Source: Hyaloscypha bicolor E
Lineage: Eukaryota; Ascomycota; Leotiomycetes; Helotiales; Hyaloscyphaceae
DNA length: 64,000 bases
NCBI RefSeq assembly: GCF_002865645.1
Contig: NW_020194589.1
Span: forward strand, 3,258,847-3,322,846
Direction: 5' to 3'
The notes beneath the pieces were generated by a model. That model did not search any database. It was not told where the DNA came from and saw only the letters and a list, made by a program, of their open reading frames with translations. Position 1 is the first letter of the stretch. Every line of letters begins with the position of its first letter. The position numbers and the translations under genes are program-made. This document shows positions 57,053 to 64,000 of this stretch, one piece after another.

Positions 57053-59169
57053 ATGCATTCGCCTACCATGGAGGACGAAAAGCTTGATCACGCAGAACTT
57101 GGAACTCCAACACCTGAAAGCCCCACCGTACAACCGGAAAAGACCCTTGATGAAGCACAGCCACCGAGTCAAGAGATTGTTATACAAGATCACACAACGG
57201 CCAGGACAGAGACAAATGAAGAGGAGTGGGTTACCGGGCTCAAACTTGCTGTCATTGTGGCCGCCATCACCATGGCGGCCTTTCTTATGTTGTTGGATGT
57301 ATCGATTGTTGCCGCAGTCAGTCCCTATCTCCTCTTCCCCATGAATTTATGTTAACAGTTTGGAAGGCAATTCCGAGAATCACGAGTGATTTCCATTCTC
57401 TAACGGATATTGGGTGGTATGGGAGTGCGTATCTGTTGGCAAGGTAGGTCGTCTACCCCTCGAAACTCTTCTGCGTCCTCAATCCAAGAGACGCTAATAT
57501 TACAACACCAGCTGCTCTCTACAGCCAATGGCTGGCAAAATCTATAGCAAATATGACTCCAAGGTGACTCACCCTGCGTCTCAGGTTGAAATTCTGACTG
57601 ACACCCTTCAAGATCTGCTTTATGGTCTTCTTAGCCCTCTTCGAACTGGGTTCACTCCTTTGCGGAGTTGCCACCTCGTCGAAGATGTTCATCGTCGGAA
57701 GAGCTGTGGCTGGGATGGGAGGATCGGGCATTGTCAACGGTGGTTTGACTATGATTGCCAAGTGCATCCCGATGGAGAAGCGAGGAGGTAAAGGCATTTT
57801 ACTCTCTCATTGATCAGATACTGACGACCTGGTATTTGAAGTGTATATAGGGATCATTATAGGCAGTGAGTGGATCGTTATCCGTTTCTCATCAGTCACC
57901 ACAGCTAATACTACTCAGCTGCACAGTTAGGAATAATGTTAGGGCCATTGGTGGGAGGCGCGCTCACAGAGTTTGTGACCTGGAGGTGGTGTGAGTGCTG
58001 TAATCTACCTTTCTACCACCCCCACTGAGAAGATTTAGGTTTTTATATCAACCTTCCAGCTGGTGGCCTTGTCGCGATTTTCCTTTGCTTGATCCACATA
58101 CCCAGCCATTCCACCAAGACAACCAGCAAATCCACCTTCAGCTCCACTGCCAGATCTCTCGATTTAATTGGTTTCGTGCTCTTTGCACCAGCTTCAATCA
58201 TGTTCCTCCTCGCCTTGGAATGGGGCGGCAACGTGTACAGATGGAACAGCGCAACAATCATTGGGCTCTTCTGCGGTGCTTTCGGGACAATCGCTGTATT
58301 CTTTATCTGGGAATCTCGAGTAGGTGATGAGGCTATGATTCCTTTGTCAATGATCGAGAAGCGAATCATCGCCTCGAGCTGCCTTGCCATGCTTTTCGCT
58401 GCTTCTTGCATGATTACCACGAGTTACTACATGGCACTTTATTTCCAGGCCGACAAGGGAGTTTCACCAATGCTGAGTGGCGTCTACCTCCTGCCTTCCA
58501 TCCTCACCCAGATGTTCTTTGGCGTTGCTTCTGGAGGTTTAGGTTAGTGTTCTCGACCAGAGGGTTTGATTCATGCTTACCGGAATCAGTCGGTCGTGTG
58601 GGCTATTACTTACCGTTCATCATTACCGGTACTATACTCACGTCCATTGGGACTGGCTTGATAAGCACTCTCATATCAACCTCAAGTACCGGGAAGTGGG
58701 TAGGATACCAGATCATAGCTGGCGTGGGCCGCGGATTGGCATTCCAAATGGCAAGTTCACTCTCCCCCAGTCTCTTATCTGCTAACCGACCAAGCCAATC
58801 CTCGCGATACAAAACAACCTTGGGCCCAAAGATATTCCAGTAGGGATGAGCCTCGTGATGTTTAGTCAAAATATGGGTGCAGCATTGTTCCTTTCATTCG
58901 CACAAACAATCTTGTCAACTACCTTAACCCACGAACTGCCCGTCCTCGCCCCAGGTGTGAACGTTCAAGCAGTCATTGCTGCCGGTGCATCTAAATTTCG
59001 AGATGTTGTTTCGAAGGCACTTCTCCCGGGTGTTCTGCTCGCGTATGATCGGGCGATCGATCGTGTGTTTTATCTTGCGACTGGATCCGCGGTCGCGGCG
59101 TTTGTTGTTTGTTTGGGGATGGGTTGGAAGAGCGTTAAGAAGGCGAAAGTCGTCGAAGCAGAGGCATGA
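57053..59169 (+). CDS. MFS efflux pump, 14-helix type, 8 introns
   Basis: Exons 57053-57316, 57367-57443, 57512-57563, 57613-57787, 57842-57865, 57919-57990, 58039-58542, 58590-58750, 58795-59169; 567 aa. Every join keeps frame and rebuilds DHA2-type motifs: [75 protein letters not shown] and [15 protein letters not shown]. Exon 5 is only 24 bp. The last intron is GC-AG (GCAAGT...GCTAAC...AAG), and the first has an unusual GTCAGT donor and AAG acceptor. An acidic Pro-rich N-terminus precedes about 14 helices. Likely a plasma-membrane drug or metabolite exporter; substrate unknown. A second ATG at 57068 is possible. Confidence 0.88.
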
Positions 59170-59608
59170 AAGATTGAATGTACTGTACAGAATGAGGCGG
59201 AACATCTGACTTGAGGAGTAAGGAGTTTCTTAGAAGGGAATGTTAGGGGTTGATTTCCAATATTTGTAATAACGCAAAAACTCCACTTAAACAACCAGAA
59301 GGTCAATAGGAAGCAGGAATGGCAATGTATAGAGTTTAGGTGATGTGGTGTGAAAAGAAGTAGGGAAACCCCAGGAAATAAATGCAACTTCACTCAAAGC
59401 ATGCCGAGTGATTCGAATTCTCGAGCAGATTTGTGTCGTTAGTAGCTGGTTTGTGTTTCAAAAAATCGTTTAATGATTAAAAGTTTAAAACTGTAAATAT
59501 TCTGGAAATCCTGGCTTCACCAACCTCCACGGCTTGATTTTTCGATGATCAATTTTTATGGAAAATATAGGAGGTCACTTTTAGCGGCGCTCCTTCAACG
59601 CGACCTGA
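59170..59608. other. Intergenic region
   Basis: AT-rich spacer after the MFS gene. No coding-like frame; an in-frame TGA at 59606 bounds the next open region. Confidence 0.4.
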
Positions 59609-60064
59609 ATTTCCACGGCCACGCCCCGACTTAGCCATCAACATCCGCAACACCATCACCACGACACGGCCACAACTGACAACCTTCCATCCCCATGGAG
59701 ATATTACTCCTACGCCCGGCCAAAGGAACTACGAGAGTTTGAGCGGTTCTGGCCATCAATCGAAGTGCCTGAGGATCGCGAGAGAAACAGATCTTGCGGA
59801 GTGTGTCTCAGACAGGCGACCAGACAAGAAGGATATATTCCTTTCACACTTGGCACGGATCCATCTACATACAACATAACTCTCAAAGATCAGTCCCGTG
59901 TTACCAAAATGACGCATCAAGACACTCTTGATCAACACATTAAACCAGGCACCCTCCATCTACCAATCGGAAAGGGGCAGTATAAATTGTATGATTTACT
60001 TGGTGCCAAAAAGCAGCCAGGTAAACTCAAATCCCACCAACCTCATATATTCAGAGTTTCATGA
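59609..60064 (+). CDS. Unclear coding region, start and 3' end unresolved
   Basis: An open frame from 59609 reads protein-like from about 59690 (LPSPWRYYSYARPKELREFE, then RFWPSIEVPEDRERN, SCGVCLRQATRQEGYIPF, LDQHIKPGTLHLPIGKGQYK). No ATG precedes this part; the first in-frame ATG is 59909, mid-protein. A first exon is therefore missing, or the gene is damaged. At the 3' end, GTAAAC at 60021 may be a donor: acceptor 60054 (34 bp, very short) would continue as EFHEYRRTAPLFNNRYLNYK, and acceptor 60070 gives a shorter end. No family recognised. Confidence 0.4.
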   Translation: MSTATPRLSHQHPQHHHHDTATTDNLPSPWRYYSYARPKELREFERFWPSIEVPEDRERNRSCGVCLRQATRQEGYIPFTLGTDPSTYNITLKDQSRVTKMTHQDTLDQHIKPGTLHLPIGKGQYKLYDLLGAKKQPGKLKSHQPHIFRVS

Positions 60065-60120
60065 GTATAGAAGAACGGCGCCTCTTTTTAACAACAGATA
60101 TCTGAACTACAAAGACTATT

Positions 60121-60567
60121 AATGTAAGATCTTCCGTTATTCCCTAAACGTTTCCTCGGCAAGGACTTCGAATGTGCCACAACTTGTGAGATCTGAAAAA
60201 GAAAAAGAAAACCCCTATTTGAATGCACATACACTACGAGATATTTGGAAGGAAGACTGAGACTATCTCCATCTCTCTATCCAGAACCAGGTATTAACGT
60301 ATCGAAGTGTATTTGGAATTGAGGTCCAAGGGCTGGGTTCACCACAATGAGCAGGGCTTATCTTGTCGGCTAAAACTTATACCGCACCCTAGCATTACCA
60401 TTGGGCAAGTTATTTGACGGCCACAGAACATTGGTGATTGGGGGATCTAGGGTGGGGACGGGTCACAAGATATTCATCCTTGGGCTTCTATCAGGCAGCA
60501 ACGTGGGGATTTTCAGCCTCACGAGAGAACTTCTCCGCATCGACAAGTCCTCGCACCTCAGCCCAAC
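60121..60567. other. Intergenic region
   Basis: About 450 bp before the zinc-finger gene. Nothing specific seen. Confidence 0.35.
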
Positions 60568-62379
60568 ATGGACTATTCAACTCCCCGACCGCCTGTTTAC
60601 GATATGAAATACCCACCGGAGTACGATCCCACATCGCCTCTTTACGAGATCCCACCGGAGTACGTGAGCGCTTCACTGCCTCCACAACAGCAATATGGGT
60701 CGTCGTTTGGCTATTCCCAGCCAGCCGAAAGTATGAGGCACACTCCAACATCTCTAGGATGGCATCAAGGGTCGGAATTCATCAAGTTATATCAGTTCAT
60801 CGTACCAAAGGGCAAACTACCATACTTTCAGTTGTGTGACAAGTGGGCGCCAACTTACCAGACCCCACCTAGAGTTTATTTGGATGAACCAAAGTAAGTG
60901 CGAAATGATTGCTTCTCAATAGTAAATTGTTGCAATGCTGATCTGCACTTCAGAGGTTATAGGAAGAACCAGTTCCCATGCCAGTATCCAGGCACCTGTC
61001 GTGAAAAGGTAAACGTCTTTGGGCGTCCCGCCGACCTCGAGCGCCACTACAAGAATGCGCATGTAGATGAAAAAGATAGTTTCCCTTGTGACTATTCAAG
61101 ATGTGCTCGATCCCAAGACCCTTTTACCCGAAAAGACCACTACAGAGACCACCTTAAGGACTTCCACAAGGAAGACATCGGCCGGGCCAGAGGGTCAAGG
61201 GATATGGATAGACAGAAGTGGCAACGAGCCCAGGAGACATGGCTGGCTGAGCGAGCTGTCTCCCCAAAACATTGGCGGTGTGCTAGGTGTCTCGTGAAAA
61301 ACCCTGTTCCGAGATGGGAATGTCTGTCGTGCAAAGACCCGTGCGAGGAAGATCGAAGAATCCGACGTGAGAGGTTCACCGGAGGGTCCGCCTCTTACCT
61401 GAACAGGGATCAAGAATACGCATCGTCATCGCTTTCTTATCCGACCTGCACGACCTGCAAAGGCACATATTGGTTTGCTGAATTGGGGGCTGGTAATCAT
61501 ATTCCGTGCCCAACATGCCAAGGCAGTACTGTTCCTTCTCAGGACTTCGGTTCTTTCGGTGAGACTGCATGGGCGGGTGATATGCCAATCGGAGGGCGAA
61601 GAGAGAACACATTCTCGAGCCAAGAAGTCTTAGACAACCCCACCACCCGTAATTCAAAGGAGCCTCTGAGCAATGCAAACAGTGGTGAAAAGCCAAGGTC
61701 TGGACCACCGACCACACCTAATCGCTCTGCGGCACCACCCTCCTGCAAACCTGATGTTGGCGAGGAAGAGGATCCCCAAGGAGAGAAAGACGAAGACGCG
61801 ATCAATCCCGAGGTGCAGCGAAAGGAAGAATTAAGAGCACGTTTGGCGAAATTGAACCGCAATATGGGTATGCAGGGCATGTTCGGTCAAGAGGACCAAC
61901 GCGAACAGAGGTTCCAGTTAGCCAGCCTACCGAGTGGCCTTACCCAGGAAAATCGGAGAACAGAAACCGGACACGCTGCGGTTCGGGTCCCTGACATCAC
62001 AGCGGACAAAACGAAGGAGAGCATCGGCAAGGAAGATGTTAGGAAAGAATACGCAGATGCAGGAGTTCAGGTGGACATCATAACTGATCAGACCACCGGG
62101 GCACCAGGGAGGAACATGCGAGGAAAGAATATGCAGATGCGGCAATTCAGGTTCGACATTACAGCAGAAGGAAGCAACGCCACTGGCCATCAAAAACCAG
62201 ATAGTCGTCAAGAGTCTATTTCCCATACTAAGGTGGTTCCAATAGGCGACGGCCCTCGGCCATCTGCGATGTCCCCGGAAATGGTGACTGAGATATTGGG
62301 TCTAATTTCCCAGGTTCTCGACGAACGAGATCGACGCCAGGATAAGAGATCGTTCATGGGAGAGAATCATAGAAGCTGA
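60568..62379 (+). CDS. C2H2 / RanBP2-like zinc-finger protein
   Basis: Exons 60568-60893 and 60954-62379 (60 bp intron GTAAGT...CAG); 583 aa. The Pro/Tyr-rich N-terminus has repeated PPEYDP/PPEYVS motifs. Two C2H2-like fingers follow: FPCQYPGTCREKVNVFGRPA with DLERHYKNAH, and FPCDYSRCARSQDPFTRKDH with YRDHLKDFH. Then a RanBP2-like finger (HWRCARCLVKNPVPRWECLS, CKDPC) and a CTTCKG...CPTCQG pair. The C-terminal half is disordered and charged with a short helical end (SPEMVTEILGLISQVLDERD). Similar uncharacterised C2H2 proteins are frequent in Helotiales. Nucleic-acid binding is inferred. Confidence 0.8.
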
Positions 62380-62510
62380 CTGTAGTGGAACTGATAAGGA
62401 AATCTTGAGCATTGCGAATGTGGCAATGCCCTGCCCACAAGCAACTCATACTGGGCTCGAACAAGACATGACAGACCTCGAAACCCAATCTTCAACCTCC
62501 GCAGCCAATT

Positions 62511-63377
62511 CTAAGGCTGAGCTAGCTCTGCTGGGGATGGCCAATCTGCCACGATTTGCGAAACCTCATCCAGGTTAGTAACAATCCTCACCACAATCTT
62601 GCCCAAAGTGCTTTTTCTCTCGAAGGAGTTGAAAAGGCGCCCAACAAAATCAGCCTCCGACCACTCTTCCTGTTCTCTTTCCACCCAGCCCCTGAATTTG
62701 TCGTCAGTGTACCTCTCACTGATGCCAAACCCCGCCAACACAGGATCCTCGCGTGGCTTCTCGACCAGCACAAACAGAATCTCTACATTAGGTACTTGAA
62801 GGTTGCCAAAGTGAAGAGAACGTTCGAATATTTCTTGCGGCATAAGGAGGAAGCGAACTCGTTCATCGGGATACAATCCATACGCGGCGCCTTCGGCTTT
62901 GCAAATCGATGTCTTTTGGCAGGCGTATGGCTCTTTGTCGTGCTTGAAAACCACCACATCGCGGTCCGGTCTCCAGTACAAGCCTTTGCCCACATCTTCA
63001 AACTCATCACCGATCTCACAGTCGGTGGGGTCCGCACGTTGCTCGGGAAATTGGGCCCATCCGTCACAGCTCCATCCATCTGATTTCGTTTCCCAGCCCT
63101 TGGTGTAGAAGACTTTTGCTGCTTGACGGGACTCGCGGCAGGCGTGTAGAAGTGAAGGTACATTTGGATGTGTAGAGAAGAAGAGATGTTTCCAGGTAGC
63201 ATTTGAGGGGTAGGCGTCCACCTCGAGGAGTTGAGGGTCGGAAATGGAGACTTGGATGAATTGAGAGTGGCATAGGTGAACTGCGCAACCCCATATCATG
63301 CATCGGATTTCGATTGGAAACCTCTTGAATCGAGGGAAGTACTGTAGGACTGTGTTGTTGCGTAATTGAGTCTCCAT
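62511..63377 (-). CDS. 2EXR-domain protein
   Basis: 288 aa from ATG 63377; upstream in-frame codons lack an ATG. The N-terminus LQYFPRFKRFPIEIRCMIWG is the hallmark start of the fungal 2EXR domain (PF20150-type, F-x-x-F-x-x-LP-x-EIR-x-x-IW). It continues with SLLHACRESRQAAKVFYTKG, FKHDKEPYA-type strands and ERVRFLLMPQEIFERSL. The family is large and expanded in Leotiomycetes and Sordariomycetes, with no established biochemical role. Single exon. Confidence 0.85.
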   Translation of the reverse strand: METQLRNNTVLQYFPRFKRFPIEIRCMIWGCAVHLCHSQFIQVSISDPQLLEVDAYPSNATWKHLFFSTHPNVPSLLHACRESRQAAKVFYTKGWETKSDGWSCDGWAQFPEQRADPTDCEIGDEFEDVGKGLYWRPDRDVVVFKHDKEPYACQKTSICKAEGAAYGLYPDERVRFLLMPQEIFERSLHFGNLQVPNVEILFVLVEKPREDPVLAGFGISERYTDDKFRGWVEREQEEWSEADFVGRLFNSFERKSTLGKIVVRIVTNLDEVSQIVADWPSPAELAQP

Positions 63378-63512
63378 TGAGGCAGGAGGTATTGTTGATA
63401 TTTGGTAAAGTTCGAAGATGTGAAATAGTTTTTGCAAGGGGACGCGACGCGTCCGCCTCGGTCCGTCTCGGTCGGAAAGCAGTTCCAGGCGAGTTGTAAC
63501 CGATTTCCAAGG

Positions 63513-63665
63513 TCAATGCACACCCCAAGCGAATGCACACCCCAAATTTTCAGCCCACCTCGGACTTAATTAATTAATTATTAAATAACCACACTATTAA
63601 TCGGTCTAAAATTAAAGATATAGAGTAATTGAACTAGGCGCATTAAGTTGGCTAACCAGGATTTT
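63513..63665. repeat. Possible left end of pogo-like element
   Basis: Two close copies of AATGCACACCCCAA (about 63515 and 63534), then TTTTCAGCCCACCTCGG and an AT-rich stretch leading to the transposase remnant. It may be a terminal repeat; the matching end lies outside the window. Confidence 0.3.
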
Positions 63666-64000
63666 TTATTTTCTAAGACGTTGAGGTAAAATAATCTCCC
63701 TTCCTGATCGGGAAGTCTGCACCACCCCTATAGCTTCAGAATCGTCCTCTTCCACGATTACCGCTTCCTGAGCCCCTAAATTCGATAAAATCGAAGACCC
63801 TACCCTCAATATTACTATACGGGACGGTTTGGCTTTCTTAGCAGCATTTCTAGCTGCCGTAGCTGCCTTTCTTGCTGCTGCTCTCTCCAAAACCTCCATT
63901 TTATACTTCTCCCTCTTTACTCCATCGTCAATCTCTTTTTGCTTCGCCTTCCTTACCTTCTCTACCTCCTTCTCCTGCTTTTCCAAGGCATCTTTTATCG
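63666..64000 (-). pseudogene. C-terminus of pogo/mariner-type transposase (partial)
   Basis: The minus frame continues past the right edge. It encodes a charged Ala/Lys/Arg helix (KEVEKVRKAKQKEIDDGVKR, LERAAARKAATAARNAAKKA) and ends TSRSGREIILPQRLRK. This Lys/Ala-rich tail with a final T-x-SGR-x-I-x-LP-x-R motif is typical of fungal pogo/DDE transposase C-termini. The catalytic domain is not in the window, so activity cannot be judged. Confidence 0.5.

Noticed and set aside
1..64000. CRISPR array, riboswitch, bacterial operon
   Set aside because: No regularly spaced repeats with unique spacers; gene structure is eukaryotic throughout.

Overview
The window looks like nuclear DNA of a filamentous ascomycete (Pezizomycotina; Leotiomycetes/Helotiales is my best guess from gene content, not proven). 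Supporting signs are many 44-60 bp GT-AG introns with CTAAC/CTGAC-like branch points, Zn2Cys6 regulators, 14-helix MFS pumps, a 2EXR protein and a DNA transposon carrying RIP-like transitions. I found no bacterial features, CRISPR array, rRNA or credible tRNA. Gene models were spliced by hand; every exon join quoted below keeps the reading frame.

Region 1 (0-21.4 kb) is mostly conserved housekeeping. The rRNA-processing gene utp8 (-) and the PCNA-unloader gene elg1 (+) share a divergent promoter. A plasma-membrane Na+/H+ antiporter (nha1-like, +) follows after a 2.9 kb gap and a long leader with one uORF. Then come a single-pass membrane protein (-), small unresolved or frameshifted genes at 16.4-18.5 kb, and the 60S biogenesis gene sda1 (-).

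Region 2 (22-30.3 kb) holds a second single-pass membrane protein of the same design, a Zn2Cys6 regulator (-) facing a 14-helix MFS pump (+), a decayed small Cys-rich gene and an NTF2-like protein.

Region 3 (30.5-38 kb) is the accessory core. A 2.9 kb DNA transposon has about 0.2 kb terminal inverted repeats, a GATG target duplication and a dead integrase-type transposase (Ginger-like). It sits among four related genes (29.3, 34.9, 35.8 and 37.7 kb) that all begin Met-Cys-x-Tyr and carry a CxC-like N-terminal motif and a downstream CxxC/CxxH pair. I know of no described function for this family. Degenerate repeats at 34.1-34.6 kb share the transposon's terminal TGTTCACGCCC.

Region 4 (40.8-51.6 kb) holds a MeaB-like bZIP regulator (+), a microsatellite-rich gap with a possible solo LTR, a GT32-type glycosyltransferase (-), a fungal regulator-like protein without zinc cluster (-) and an SDR oxidoreductase (+).

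Region 5 (53.9-64 kb) holds a second Zn2Cys6 regulator followed by a second MFS pump (8 introns, one GC-AG), an unclear short gene, a C2H2/RanBP2-like zinc-finger protein, a 2EXR protein (-), and the C-terminus of a pogo-like transposase running off the right edge.
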